DNA of 64,000 nt from Blattabacterium cuenoti (lineage in GTDB: Bacteria; Bacteroidota; Bacteroidia; Flavobacteriales; Blattabacteriaceae), in the NCBI RefSeq assembly GCF_014252455.1, contig NZ_CP060245.1, positions 24,172 through 88,171 of the forward strand, in the 5' to 3' direction. Shown here piece by piece: positions 9,525 through 18,200 of this stretch. Within the stretch, counting starts at the first letter, position 1, and each line of letters begins with the position of its first letter. The notes beneath the pieces were generated by a model. That model worked only from the letters and a program-made list of their open reading frames with translations. It was not told the DNA's origin and did not search any database. A program made the translations under genes and the position numbers.

Positions 9525-9971
9525 ATGGTCAAATTTTATACATATAAAAATATGTATATATAAGATTTTAGTTTTAATTATTACTATCTTATTCTTAACT
9601 ATTTTTTTCCTAAAAAATATATTTTTAAATATAAATTTTATAAGGAAAAAATTTGGTTTTATATAGATCTATTTTTTCCATTTGATTTTATTTTTTTAAA
9701 AAAAAATTAATCTATTTTATTAGATAAAATAAAATTTAAAAAAAATATGAAAATAAAATATGGAATAAAAAAAAATTATGGTTTAATTTTATGATATTTA
9801 ATAATATTAAGTATTATCTTTTTTTTCTTGAATAAGATATTTAAAAATCATAAAAAAATTAATTTTTTAATAATTAATATATTATTAATTTCATTAATTA
9901 CGATAATTATTTTAAATTATCATTATAAAATATTATATTTAATTCCTTATTGTGTCCTTCCTATAAGTTAA
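9525..9971 (+). pseudogene. Eroded N-terminal half of a 7TM-HD phosphohydrolase (PgpH/YqfF-like)
   Basis: This stretch looks non-coding but holds ordered fragments of one protein in shifting frames. An ATG at 9525 opens a short frame. From 9559 another frame gives the first membrane helix (YKILVLIITILFLTIFFLKN) and 'INFIRKKFGFI', ending at TAG. A different frame then gives DLFFPFDFIFLKKN, which matches the 'LYAPFDFAI' element that starts the external 7TMR-HDED domain. That external domain is missing. From 9747 'IKKNYGLIL' leads, past an in-frame TGA, into further helices and 'YLIPYCVLPIS', stopping at 9969-9971. The C-terminal half continues in another frame (next entry). The alignment is from memory of Bacteroidota homologues. 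Confidence 0.7.
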
Positions 9972-11026
9972 GTATTCGTGCTTTTTTTAATTTTCATTTA
10001 AGTTTTATTATATATATTATTATTATTTTATTGCTATCATGTATTATTCCTAATAATTTTGAATTTATTATTATTCAAATTGTTACAGGTTTTTTAGTTT
10101 TATTAATTAATAAAAATATTTATAAAATGTCTAGTTTATTATTTATTTCTTTAATTAAAATTCCTGTAATTTATACAATTACTTTTTGCTCTATTACTTT
10201 AATATTTAAAGGATCATTAGAAAATATTTCTTTATATAATTTTTATTTATTTTTTTTAAATGGGATATTAACTTTATTTATTCACCCATTAATTTTTATT
10301 TTTGAAAAATTATTTAATATTACTTCAGATATTTCTTTATTAGAACTATCTGATCCAAATACTCCTATATTAAGATTATTATCAAAAAAAGCTCCAGGAA
10401 CTTTACAACATGTTTTAACTGTATCTAATATGGCGGAGGAAGCAGCAATTTCTATTGGAGCAAATTCTTTATTAGTTAGAATAGGGGCTATTTATCATGA
10501 TATAGGAAAAATTAAAAATTCTATTTTTTTTATAGAAAATCAACATAATTTATTTAATCCTCATGAAAATATTAGTCCTAAAGAAAGTGCTAAAATTATT
10601 TTAGAACATGTTTCTATTGGTGTTCAATTAGCAAAAAAATATGATCTTCCTAATACTATTATGGATTTTATACGTACGCATCATGGAAATAGTCTTATTT
10701 ATTATTTTTACAAAAAACAAAAAAAACAATGTCCTAATATGAGAATAGATAAAAAATTTTTTAAATATTCTGGACCAAAACCTTTTTCTAAAGAAACTGC
10801 CATTGTAATGATATGTGATTCTGTAGAAGCAGCATCAAAAAGTATAAAAAATCCATCTCATACAAATTTAAAAAAATTAGTAGAAAAAATTATTAATAAT
10901 AAAAAAAATGAAAATCAATTTTCTAATGCAAATATTACTTTAAAAGAAATAGAAAAAATTAAAAAAGTTCTTCAAAAAAAATTAATTACTCTTTATCATA
11001 CTCCTAGTATTCAATGTCCTAAATAA
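9950..11026 (+). CDS. HD-domain phosphohydrolase, C-terminal part of a broken 7TM-HD protein
   Basis: An intact 358-codon frame with membrane helices (about 10-35, 40-60, 65-85 and 95-120) followed by a cytoplasmic HD domain. The HD metal motif is intact: 'APGTLQHVLTVSNMAEEAA', 'AIYHDIGKIKN' and 'FIRTHHGN'. PgpH/YqfF proteins of this architecture hydrolyse cyclic di-AMP in Firmicutes; the Bacteroidota function is less certain. Translation from 9950 would need a TTG start; the first in-frame ATG is 10127, inside the membrane region. A frameshift near 9950-9969 separates it from the rest of the gene. Either the catalytic half is still made as a short protein, or the whole locus is a young pseudogene with the HD half not yet decayed. 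The conserved catalytic residues favour recent loss or retained use. Confidence 0.65.
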   Translation: MCPSYKLSIRAFFNFHLSFIIYIIIILLLSCIIPNNFEFIIIQIVTGFLVLLINKNIYKMSSLLFISLIKIPVIYTITFCSITLIFKGSLENISLYNFYLFFLNGILTLFIHPLIFIFEKLFNITSDISLLELSDPNTPILRLLSKKAPGTLQHVLTVSNMAEEAAISIGANSLLVRIGAIYHDIGKIKNSIFFIENQHNLFNPHENISPKESAKIILEHVSIGVQLAKKYDLPNTIMDFIRTHHGNSLIYYFYKKQKKQCPNMRIDKKFFKYSGPKPFSKETAIVMICDSVEAASKSIKNPSHTNLKKLVEKIINNKKNENQFSNANITLKEIEKIKKVLQKKLITLYHTPSIQCPK

Positions 11027-11027
11027 T

Positions 11028-11058
11028 TTGTTTATTTAATATATCTATTTTAGATTTG
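11028..11058 (+). promoter_or_regulatory. Promoter of the Ser-Pro-Arg tRNA cluster
   Basis: TTG at 11028-11030 and TAGATTTG at 11051-11058 match the Bacteroidota -33 and -7 elements (TAnnTTTG), with a 20-base spacer. Initiation would fall about 5-8 bases further on, just ahead of the mature tRNA-Ser 5' end at 11071. This is the best promoter match I see in the window. Confidence 0.6.
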
Positions 11059-11070
11059 TAATCAATTTTT

Positions 11071-11156
11071 GGAGAATTGCCGGAGTGGTTAACGGAACAG
11101 TTTGCTAAACTGTCGGTATAAAATATACTGCGTGGGTTCGAATCCCACATTCTCCG
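11071..11156 (+). tRNA. tRNA-Ser (GCU anticodon)
   Basis: An 86-nt class II tRNA. The acceptor stem GGAGAAT pairs with ATTCTCC, with G as discriminator. The anticodon GCT at 11104-11106 sits in the loop TTGCTAA. A long variable arm (TCGGTATAAAATATACTG region) is typical of tRNA-Ser. The T arm GTGGG TTCGAAT CCCAC is perfect. CCA is not encoded. It is the first of three tRNAs in tandem. Confidence 0.96.
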
Positions 11157-11174
11157 TTAGTTATAAAAAAAATA

Positions 11175-11249
11175 CGGGGTATAGCGTAGTTTGGTTATCG
11201 CGCCTGGTTTGGGACCAGGAGATCGTAGGTTCAAATCCTGCTACCCCGA
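11175..11249 (+). tRNA. tRNA-Pro (UGG anticodon)
   Basis: A 75-nt tRNA. The acceptor CGGGGTA pairs with TACCCCG, with discriminator A. The anticodon stem CCTGG/CCAGG holds loop TTTGGGA, with TGG at 11210-11212. The T arm contains GGTTCAAATCC. CCA is not encoded. It lies 18 bp after tRNA-Ser. Confidence 0.96.
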
Positions 11250-11257
11250 TTATTTTA

Positions 11258-11331
11258 GATCACGTAGCTCAAATGGATAGAGCAACTGCCTTCTAAGCAG
11301 TAGGTTACAGGTTCGAATCCTGTCGTGATTA
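11258..11331 (+). tRNA. tRNA-Arg (UCU anticodon)
   Basis: A 74-nt tRNA. The acceptor GATCACG pairs with CGTGATT (one G-U at the end), discriminator A. The anticodon stem ACTGC/GCAGT holds loop CTTCTAA, with TCT at 11292-11294. The T arm is ACAGG TTCGAAT CCTGT. CCA is not encoded. It lies 8 bp after tRNA-Pro. Its last three bases (11329-11331) are also the stop codon of clpP on the opposite strand. Confidence 0.96.
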
Positions 11332-12012
11332 TTTTTTAATTGTTTTTGATGTTAAAACTTCATCAATCATTCCATATTTTTTAGCCTCTTCGGATGTCAT
11401 CCAATAATCTCTATCAGAATCTTTTTCTATTTTTTCAATAGGAGATCCAGAATGTATAGATAGAATTTCATATAATTCTCGTTTTAATTTTAAAATTTCA
11501 CGTACAGTAATTTCTATATCTGAAGCTTGTCCATGAGTCCCTCCTATAGGTTGATGAATCATAATTCTAGAATGTTTTAATCCAGATCTTTTATTTTTAA
11601 CGCCTGAACAAAGTAAAACAGCTGCCATAGAAGCGGCTATTCCTGTACAAATAGTAGCGACATCTGGTTCTATAATTTGCATAGTGTCATATATTCCTAA
11701 ACCTGCATGTACATCTCCTCCTGGACAATTAATATAAATTTGTATATCTTTGGAAGAATCTACTGATTGTAAAAATAATAATTGTGCCTGAACTATATTA
11801 GCAACTTGATCCTCTATCGGAGTTCCTAAAAAAATTACACGATCCATCATTAAACGAGAAAATACATCCATTTGAGCTACGTTTAATTTTCGCTCTTCTA
11901 CAATATAAGGAGTCATTAATTTAATATAATGATCAATCAATAAACTATTAATTTTTTGATCTTTAATAGCAAATTTTATAAATTCTTCTGAATTTTTTTT
12001 AAAATAATTCAT
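11329..12012 (-). CDS. clpP: ATP-dependent Clp protease proteolytic subunit ClpP
   Basis: A 227-residue serine protease subunit. The catalytic Ser lies in 'GIAASMAAVLLCSG', the catalytic His in 'RIMIHQPIGG', and the Asp is near 'DRDYWMTSEEA'. The handle region 'INCPGGDVHAGLGIYDTMQ' is typical. ClpP forms the double-heptamer barrel that degrades proteins delivered by ClpC or ClpX. A ClpC with a ClpP-docking IGF loop is encoded at 34621. The N terminus (residues 1-30) is longer than in E. coli, as in other Bacteroidota. The stop codon overlaps the 3' end of tRNA-Arg by three bases. Confidence 0.95.
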   Translation of the reverse strand: MNYFKKNSEEFIKFAIKDQKINSLLIDHYIKLMTPYIVEERKLNVAQMDVFSRLMMDRVIFLGTPIEDQVANIVQAQLLFLQSVDSSKDIQIYINCPGGDVHAGLGIYDTMQIIEPDVATICTGIAASMAAVLLCSGVKNKRSGLKHSRIMIHQPIGGTHGQASDIEITVREILKLKRELYEILSIHSGSPIEKIEKDSDRDYWMTSEEAKKYGMIDEVLTSKTIKK

Positions 12013-12027
12013 TTATATTTTTTTCAT

Positions 12028-12035
12028 CAAATTTA
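12028..12035 (-). promoter_or_regulatory. Possible -7 promoter element of clpP
   Basis: Read on the minus strand this is TAAATTTG, an exact TAnnTTTG match 15 bp upstream of the clpP ATG. No TTG is obvious at the -33 position, and such motifs arise easily in A+T-rich DNA. Confidence 0.35.
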
Positions 12036-12124
12036 ATAAATACTATCTATATAGATACTATAACATAAATTTTTTAATAAATAAAAAAATTTGATATGGA
12101 TAAAAAATGTAGAAATTAGTGTAA

Positions 12125-12142
12125 AATACTTCAAAAAGTATT
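12125..12142 (+). repeat. 7-bp hairpin just upstream of the flippase start
   Basis: AATACTT, loop CAAA, AAGTATT: a perfect stem ending 6 bases before the GTG at 12149. It would sit exactly where a ribosome loads, so it may affect translation; alternatively it is a regulator half-site pair. Confidence 0.5.
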
Positions 12143-12148
12143 GTATTT

Positions 12149-13591
12149 GTGTATAAAAAATTAATAATTCAAACTATTATCTATTTTATAGGATCTATTT
12201 TTCCAAAAATTATTAATTATTTTTTTTTAAAATTTTTTACAAATTTTTTAAAAATAGGTGAATTTTCTCTTTATACGGATATGTATGCTTTATCTTTTTT
12301 AGTAATAGGATTTCTTTCTTTTGGATTAGAAAATACTTATTTTAGATTTATATCTAAAAAAAAATACAATAAAGAAATAATTTTTTCAACAGCTGTTCTT
12401 CTACAATTATTCATTACTTCTTTTTTTTTAATAATATTTTTATTTTCAATAAAATATATAGTATTTATTACCGGGTATAAAAATCATACAGAATATTTTT
12501 TTATGTTTTTTTTAATTATATTTTTTGATACTATTTGTATTCTTCCTATGGCTTGGTTACGTGCTAATGAAATGGCTTTAAAATATACGATAATTAATAT
12601 TATTAATATAATAATTCAATCTATTTTAATCATATTTTATTTTTATTCTTATAAAAAAAATTTTATTAATGATTATTATTATAATTGGATAAACTCTTTT
12701 ACAGATAAAACAGGATATATTTTTTTTTCAAATATGATTTCATCTTTTAGCAATTGTATTTTAATACTTCCTCTTTGTTTAAAAAAAGTAACTATAAAAA
12801 AATTTAATAAAAATATTGCTAAAGAAATGTTAAACTATGGAATACCAATTATGTTAGGAACTATTGCATTTTCTATTAATGAAAATTTAGATAAAATTTT
12901 AATTAAAAGATGGCTAACTGATGAAATCAATGGAGCTTATTCTGCTTGTTATAAAATTTCTTCTTTTATGAGTTTATATATTCGTGCATTTAGATTAGGA
13001 ATTGAACCTTTTTTTTTTAAAAAATCTAAAGATTCTAATGCTATTTTTTATTATGAAGAAATTACTTATTTATTTATTTTATTTGGGTTAATATTTTATG
13101 TATTAATATGTGGAAATATTTCTTTTATTATTGATTTTTTTATTGATAAAAAATACCATACAGCTATATCTATTATTCCGATAGTAATGATGGGAAATTT
13201 ATTTTTAGGAATATATACTAATTTATCAATTTTTTATAAAATTATAGATAAACCTATAATTGGAACTTATATATCTTTAATAGGTGTTTTAATTACTATA
13301 TTATTTAATATAATTTTTGTATTAATTCCTAATAATAATTTTATGATTCCTGCTTGGGGGACAATGGCTTCTTATGGTAGTATGGTAATATTTTTATATT
13401 TTTGGGGTAAAAAAAATTTTAATAATTTTTATAAAAAAATATGGAAGATTCTTTTCCACTTATTATTAGCAATTTCTTTAGTATTATATATGGAAATTTA
13501 TGAAAGTAAAATAAATATTCGTTTATTTTTAGAATTACTATATTTAATTTTTATTTTTTTATTTGACATTTATAAATTTATTTATAAATAA
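12149..13591 (+). CDS. Polysaccharide/lipid flippase family membrane protein (MOP superfamily)
   Basis: A 480-residue polytopic protein with about 12-14 predicted helices, starting 'YKKLIIQTIIYFIGSIFPK', a typical Wzx-like (polysaccharide biosynthesis protein) N terminus. Charged cytoplasmic loops such as 'DKILIKRWLTDEINGAYSACYKI' separate the two six-helix halves and resemble the family's central repeat. In Bacteroidota this gene normally precedes dut and a sugar nucleotidyltransferase, and the same order is visible here with dut as a fossil. The start is GTG at 12149; no in-frame ATG lies nearby upstream. It probably flips a lipid-linked sugar, possibly for cell-wall or surface polysaccharide. 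Confidence 0.8.
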   Translation: MYKKLIIQTIIYFIGSIFPKIINYFFLKFFTNFLKIGEFSLYTDMYALSFLVIGFLSFGLENTYFRFISKKKYNKEIIFSTAVLLQLFITSFFLIIFLFSIKYIVFITGYKNHTEYFFMFFLIIFFDTICILPMAWLRANEMALKYTIINIINIIIQSILIIFYFYSYKKNFINDYYYNWINSFTDKTGYIFFSNMISSFSNCILILPLCLKKVTIKKFNKNIAKEMLNYGIPIMLGTIAFSINENLDKILIKRWLTDEINGAYSACYKISSFMSLYIRAFRLGIEPFFFKKSKDSNAIFYYEEITYLFILFGLIFYVLICGNISFIIDFFIDKKYHTAISIIPIVMMGNLFLGIYTNLSIFYKIIDKPIIGTYISLIGVLITILFNIIFVLIPNNNFMIPAWGTMASYGSMVIFLYFWGKKNFNNFYKKIWKILFHLLLAISLVLYMEIYESKINIRLFLELLYLIFIFLFDIYKFIYK

Positions 13592-13619
13592 AAAAATATA
13601 TAAAAAACATTAATATAAA

Positions 13620-13996
13620 TTGATTTTAAAAGCTAATATTAAAAATATTATTCCTATATTTTTTTTAGGTAGAACTTTAATATCTACTGGAGTATATATT
13701 AAATTTTATAAAAATTTTAGAAAAAATTTTATTATAAAAAATAAATTTATTTCTACTAAAACAATTTGTATTCTTCATATATCTAAAAAAAAATAATAAT
13801 AAAAAAAAATTTTTTTTATAAAGAAATAAAAATTATTATTATTAATATTTCTTCTTTTAAAACTATTATCATTAAACCTAATGAAAAAATCGCTATAATG
13901 AATATTTATAAAGAAACTAAAATTAAATGGGATCCTTGTTGTATTTTAAATAAAAGTATAAGAAATCATAAAGGGTTTGGAAGTACAGGATTATAA
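13620..13996 (+). pseudogene. dut: dUTPase (dut) pseudogene
   Basis: The 424 bp between the flippase and the nucleotidyltransferase hold remnants of a trimeric dUTPase. From 13620 one frame gives 'LKANIKNIIPIFFLGRTLIS' then TGVYIKF, matching the dUTPase N region (D-L-R-A-N ... R-x-L-I-P-T-G-L-Y-I-E). It ends at tandem stops near 13793. A second frame from about 13830 gives 'IIINISSFKTIIIKPNEKIA', then 'IKWDPCCILNKSIRNHKGF' followed by GSTGL, matching the C-terminal region: the PGERIAQ-like motif and the Gly-rich GFGSTG motif 5. The central uracil-binding motif (RSGLA ... G-x-I-D-x-D-Y-R-G) is unrecognisable. The stop is at 13994-13996. Confidence 0.82.
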
Positions 13997-14015
13997 AAAA
14001 AAATTTATTAAAATT

Positions 14016-15014
14016 ATGAAAATTATAATTCCTATGGCAGGAAAAAGTTCACGTTTGAGACCTCATACTTTAAAAACTCCTAAATCATTAATTAAAATTT
14101 TAGGTAAACCAATTATTCAAAGAATAATAGAAAATTTATCTCGATCTATTTTTCCTATAAAAGAAATTATTTTTATAATAGGAAATTTAGAAAAAAAAAT
14201 AGAAGAAAAATTAATAAAAATATCTAAAAATATTGGAATACATGTTAATTTATACTATCAAAAAGAACCATTAGGGACCGCAGATGCTTTATTAAAAGCA
14301 AAAAACTCTTTAAAAGGACCAATTATTATTACTTTTTCTGATACTTTGTTTTACCATGACGATTTTAAAATTAATCAAAATATAGAAAATATAATATGGA
14401 CAAAAAAAGTAAAAAATCCTAATTTTTTTGGTGTAGTAACATGTAATTCTTCTGGATTAATTACTCGTTTTATAGAAAAACCAAAAAATTATGAATCTAA
14501 TTTAGCAATGATTGGTCTTTATTATTTTAAAAATAGTTCTCTTTTAAAAAAAGAATTACAATGTATTTTAAATAAAAATAAAAAAGAATATCAATTAACT
14601 TATGCACTAGAAAATATGAGAAAAAAAGGAATACAATTTTTTAATCAAAAAATTAAAAATTGGATGGATTTTGGAAATAAAACAGGAACTATTTCTTCTA
14701 ATGCAAAAATATTATCTATTGAATATAAAAAAAAAAAATTAGTTCATTCAAAAGCAATAATCAATAATAGTTTCATCATTCCACCTTGTTATATAGAAAA
14801 AAATACTATTATTGAAAATAGTATTATTGGACCTTATGTATCAATAGGAAAATTTACAAAAATAAAAAATAGTAGAATAGAAAAATCTATTATACAAAAT
14901 AATACAGTTATACAATATTTAAATATTATTAATTCTATTATTGGAAATAATACCTATTGTATAGGAAAACCTCAAAAAATTCATTTAGGAGATTATTCTA
15001 TTTTTAATATTTAA
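14016..15014 (+). CDS. Sugar-phosphate nucleotidyltransferase with left-handed beta-helix tail
   Basis: A 332-residue protein. I place the start at ATG 14016, because the nucleotide-binding motif 'IIPMAGKSSRLRPHTLKTPK' must lie at the extreme N terminus; upstream in-frame codons belong to the decayed dut. Further motifs: 'PLGTADALLKA' and 'FSDTLF' (metal-binding Asp), then 'FIEKPKNY'. The C-terminal third is a hexapeptide-repeat beta helix (IENSIIGPYVSIGKFTKIKN style), as in mannose-1-phosphate guanylyltransferase and glucose-1-phosphate thymidylyltransferase relatives. It activates a sugar phosphate, probably for the pathway served by the upstream flippase. The exact sugar is unknown. Confidence 0.83.
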   Translation: MKIIIPMAGKSSRLRPHTLKTPKSLIKILGKPIIQRIIENLSRSIFPIKEIIFIIGNLEKKIEEKLIKISKNIGIHVNLYYQKEPLGTADALLKAKNSLKGPIIITFSDTLFYHDDFKINQNIENIIWTKKVKNPNFFGVVTCNSSGLITRFIEKPKNYESNLAMIGLYYFKNSSLLKKELQCILNKNKKEYQLTYALENMRKKGIQFFNQKIKNWMDFGNKTGTISSNAKILSIEYKKKKLVHSKAIINNSFIIPPCYIEKNTIIENSIIGPYVSIGKFTKIKNSRIEKSIIQNNTVIQYLNIINSIIGNNTYCIGKPQKIHLGDYSIFNI

Positions 15015-15071
15015 TATTTTATTTAATTCATAATTTTTTTTATATTTATATTTTAAAAAAAATTCCATTTA

Positions 15072-15254
15072 ATGTTTTTTGTTTTATTTATGCTACTTGG
15101 AACATTTGGAACCACAGAAATAGTGGTAATAGTTATTCTTGCTCTTTTACTTTTTGGTGGAAAAAAAATACCAGAATTGATGAAAGGATTAGGGACAGGA
15201 TTGAAAGAATTTAAAAAAGCTTCTGAAAATAAAGATTCTATAGAAGAAGAATAA
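15072..15254 (+). CDS. tatA: Sec-independent protein translocase TatA
   Basis: A 60-residue TatA/E protein: one N-terminal transmembrane helix ([14 protein letters not shown]), the family FGGKKIPEL hinge, an amphipathic helix ([14 protein letters not shown]) and an acidic tail. The start is ATG 15072; a second ATG at 15090 is possible. TatA forms the pore that moves folded proteins bearing twin-arginine signals. A clear Tat substrate, ActB with TSRRDFLKW, is encoded at 43283, so Tat is probably kept in this reduced genome for the respiratory chain. Confidence 0.9.
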   Translation: MFFVLFMLLGTFGTTEIVVIVILALLLFGGKKIPELMKGLGTGLKEFKKASENKDSIEEE

Positions 15255-15290
15255 AAAATTCTTTCATTTTTTTAAGAACTTTTTTAAATA

Positions 15291-16358
15291 ATGATAAAAA
15301 TAAGAAATATTATGTTTTTTATTCTCATTTTAAAAAGTATGATGGTACAATCTGTATCAAAAACTTTTATTCAACAAAAAAGTGTAATAAATTATAAAAA
15401 TATTTCTCTTCCAAACCCTATAGATAATTTATGGAAAAAATTTTTTTTTAATAAAAAAAAATATTTTAAAAAAAAAAATATTCATAAAAAAAATATTATT
15501 ATTACTAATATAGATTCGGATGAATTAAAATTAAGAATTCATAATCTAAATAAAAAATCTCAAATTAAAATATTAAAATATAATACTATAATCCATGCTT
15601 CCGTAGAAAGTTATTTACGTATGGGAAAATACATAGGAAAAATTATTTCTTTATCAGAATTTTATTTTCCTATGTTTGAAGAAAAATTAGAAAACTATCA
15701 TATTCCAAAGGAATTAAAATATATAGCTATTATAGAATCTAATTTAAATGCTACTATAACATCTAAAACTGGAGCTCAAGGTATTTGGCAATTTATGCCT
15801 GAAACTGGAAAAATTTATAATTTAAATAAAAATTACATTTATGATGAAAGAAATGATCCCGTAAAATCTACAGAAGCTGCTTGTAAATATTTTAAATATT
15901 TATATAATAAAATAGGAAATTGGGAATTAGTTTTAGCTGCTTATAATGCGGGGCCAGGAACAATTAATAAAATATTAAAACTTTATAATAAAAAAGATTT
16001 TTGGAGTTTATGGGATTTTTTTCCAAAAGAAACAAAAAATTATATACCAAAATTTATTGCGATTAATTATATAATGAATTATTATAAAGAACATAATATC
16101 CCTACTTATTCTCATAATAATATAAAATATAAAGATACTATATTATTACCTATAAAAAGAAAAATATCTTTAAAATTATTTTCTTCTGAATTTAATATTT
16201 CCTATAAAGATTTAATTTTTTTAAATCCACAATATCTTGTAGATGTTATTCCCGATGGAGAAAAATATTTTTTAAGATTACCAAAAAATAAAGTATCTAT
16301 AATTAAAAAAAGTTTTTTTTATAAAAAAGAAAAATTTTTATCTAAAGAATCAATTTAG
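15291..16358 (+). CDS. Membrane-bound lytic murein transglycosylase, MltD-like (SLT domain)
   Basis: A 355-residue exported protein with a hydrophobic signal segment (residues 6-24). The SLT domain (about 130-270) shows the catalytic glutamate in '[10 protein letters not shown]', followed by '[14 protein letters not shown]' and '[15 protein letters not shown]', the three conserved blocks of family 1 transglycosylases. The C terminus ('[16 protein letters not shown] ... [12 protein letters not shown]') resembles the single degenerate LysM-like module seen in Bacteroidota MltD proteins. It cleaves peptidoglycan between MurNAc and GlcNAc, so the cell still remodels a wall. Confidence 0.88.
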   Translation: MIKIRNIMFFILILKSMMVQSVSKTFIQQKSVINYKNISLPNPIDNLWKKFFFNKKKYFKKKNIHKKNIIITNIDSDELKLRIHNLNKKSQIKILKYNTIIHASVESYLRMGKYIGKIISLSEFYFPMFEEKLENYHIPKELKYIAIIESNLNATITSKTGAQGIWQFMPETGKIYNLNKNYIYDERNDPVKSTEAACKYFKYLYNKIGNWELVLAAYNAGPGTINKILKLYNKKDFWSLWDFFPKETKNYIPKFIAINYIMNYYKEHNIPTYSHNNIKYKDTILLPIKRKISLKLFSSEFNISYKDLIFLNPQYLVDVIPDGEKYFLRLPKNKVSIIKKSFFYKKEKFLSKESI

Positions 16359-16411
16359 AGTTTAATAAAAATTTTTTTTTATATAAAAAATTTTTGTATT
16401 GTAATTATATT

Positions 16412-17404
16412 ATGAATGAAAAATTTGAACAAAAAAAAAGATCCTTAAAAATAATTTTAGATAAAATGGATAAAATATATGGAAAAGGAACAGTAATGCG
16501 TATGGGCGATTTTCATATAGAAAATTTGGAAATTATTTCTTCTGGATCTTTAAGTTTAGATATTGCATTAGGAATAAAAGGATTTCCTAAAGGTCGTATT
16601 ATAGAAATATTTGGTCCAGAATCTTCTGGAAAAACAACTTTAGCTTTACATGCTATTACTCAATCACAAAAAATGGGAGGTTTTGCTGGATTTATTGATG
16701 CAGAACATGCATTAGATTGTATTTACGCTAAAAAAATAGGTGTTAATATTCAAGATTTAATTATTTCGCAACCAGATAATGGTGAACAAGCACTAGAAAT
16801 TGTAGATTATTTAATTAGATCTGGTGTAATTGATATGATTGTAGTAGATTCAGTAGCAGCTTTAACACCTAAAAGTGAAATAGAAGGAGAAATGGGGGAT
16901 TCTAAAATTGGATTACAAGCAAGATTAATGTCTCAAGCTTTAAGAAAGTTAACTTCTAGCATAGGAAAATCTAAAAGTATTCTTATATTTATTAATCAAT
17001 TACGGGAAAGAATTGGTGTTTATGGTAATCCAGAAGTTACTACTGGAGGGAATGCGTTAAAATTTTATTCTTCTATAAGATTAGATATAAGAAAAGGATA
17101 TCAAATTAAAAATGGAGAAAATATATTAGGAAATAGAACAAAAGTAAAAGTAGTAAAAAATAAATTATCACCTCCTTTTAAAATAGCTGAATTTGATATT
17201 ATATATGGAGAAGGTATTTCGAATATAGGAGAAATTCTTGATATTGGAGTAAATTTAGGAATTATTAAAAAAAATGGATCTTGGTTTAGTTATGGAAATA
17301 TAAAATTAGGTCAAGGAAGAGATTCTGTAAAAGAATTTTTAAAAGAAAAAAAAAATATAATTAATGAAATACAAAAAAATATAATAAAAAAATACCTTCA
17401 ATAG
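16412..17404 (+). CDS. recA: Recombinase RecA
   Basis: A 330-residue RecA. Walker [10 protein letters not shown] is at residues 68-76, Walker B near '[12 protein letters not shown]', L2 and DNA-binding loops follow ('[20 protein letters not shown]'). I choose ATG 16412 ('[20 protein letters not shown]'); the frame extends upstream only to a TTG at 16394. It drives strand exchange in recombination and repair. The C-terminal acidic tail common in RecA is replaced by a lysine/asparagine-rich one. It is followed after 11 bp by the metallo-hydrolase gene. Confidence 0.96.
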   Translation: MNEKFEQKKRSLKIILDKMDKIYGKGTVMRMGDFHIENLEIISSGSLSLDIALGIKGFPKGRIIEIFGPESSGKTTLALHAITQSQKMGGFAGFIDAEHALDCIYAKKIGVNIQDLIISQPDNGEQALEIVDYLIRSGVIDMIVVDSVAALTPKSEIEGEMGDSKIGLQARLMSQALRKLTSSIGKSKSILIFINQLRERIGVYGNPEVTTGGNALKFYSSIRLDIRKGYQIKNGENILGNRTKVKVVKNKLSPPFKIAEFDIIYGEGISNIGEILDIGVNLGIIKKNGSWFSYGNIKLGQGRDSVKEFLKEKKNIINEIQKNIIKKYLQ

Positions 17405-17415
17405 AAGATGAAATT

Positions 17416-18174
17416 ATGAAAATTATTTTTTTAGGGACTGGGACTTCATATGGATTACCTATTATTGGATCCAAACATCCGGTATGTTTATCTAAAAATC
17501 CAAAAGATAAAAGACTTAGGAGTTCTATTTTAATAGAAAAAAATAAAAAAGTATTTTTAATAGATTGTAGTCCAGATTTTAGATATCAAATGTTAAGATG
17601 TAATTATAAAAAATTAGACGCTATTTTTGTTACACATGAACATTATGATCATATAGGAGGGTTAGATGATATACGACCTTTTTATATAAAAAATAAAAAA
17701 CCTATTTCTATTTATGGATTACGTAGAGTATTAGAAAATATTAAACAAAGATTTTATTATTTTTTTTCAGAAAATAAAAAATCAAATATTTTAAAACTTT
17801 CTATACATGAATTAGATCAATATAAAGATTTTTTTTTTGTAGAATATTTTAAAATATTTCCTTTATCTATTTGGCATGGAATATTACCTATTTTAGGTTT
17901 TCGTATAGAAAATTTTGCTTATATCACAGATGCTAGTAATATTCCTATACATACTATACAAAAATTAAAAAATTTAGATATTTTAGTATTAAATATTTTA
18001 AGAAAAAAAATTCAAAAATCTTCTATTTTAAACGAATCATTAAAAATTGTAAAAAAAATTAATCCTAAAAAAACTTATTTTACACATATTAGTCATTTAT
18101 TAGGTTTTCATGAAGAAATTCAAAAAAAATTACCTAAAAATGTTGATTTAGCTTATGACGGATTAATTATTTAA
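17416..18174 (+). CDS. MBL-fold metallo-hydrolase (PhnP-like)
   Basis: A 252-residue metallo-beta-lactamase-fold enzyme. The metal motif HxHxDH is 'THEHYDHIGGLDDIRPF'. The start 'IIFLGTGTSYGLPIIG' and the Cys in 'KHPVCLS' resemble the PhnP-type phosphodiesterase branch. Further metal ligands are in 'YITDAS' and 'YFTHISHLLGFH'. Family members hydrolyse cyclic or linear phosphodiesters; the real substrate here is unknown. It lies 11 bp after recA and 26 bp before ccsBA and is probably cotranscribed. Confidence 0.82.
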   Translation: MKIIFLGTGTSYGLPIIGSKHPVCLSKNPKDKRLRSSILIEKNKKVFLIDCSPDFRYQMLRCNYKKLDAIFVTHEHYDHIGGLDDIRPFYIKNKKPISIYGLRRVLENIKQRFYYFFSENKKSNILKLSIHELDQYKDFFFVEYFKIFPLSIWHGILPILGFRIENFAYITDASNIPIHTIQKLKNLDILVLNILRKKIQKSSILNESLKIVKKINPKKTYFTHISHLLGFHEEIQKKLPKNVDLAYDGLII

Positions 18175-18200
18175 ATCATATTCATAAATATATAATTTTA

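Noticed and set aside
11102..11296. Small ORF across the tRNA cluster
   Set aside because: It overlaps three clear tRNA genes.
13977..14015. Upstream TTG start for the nucleotidyltransferase
   Set aside because: These codons overlap the end of the dUTPase fossil; the nucleotide-binding motif requires the ATG at 14016.
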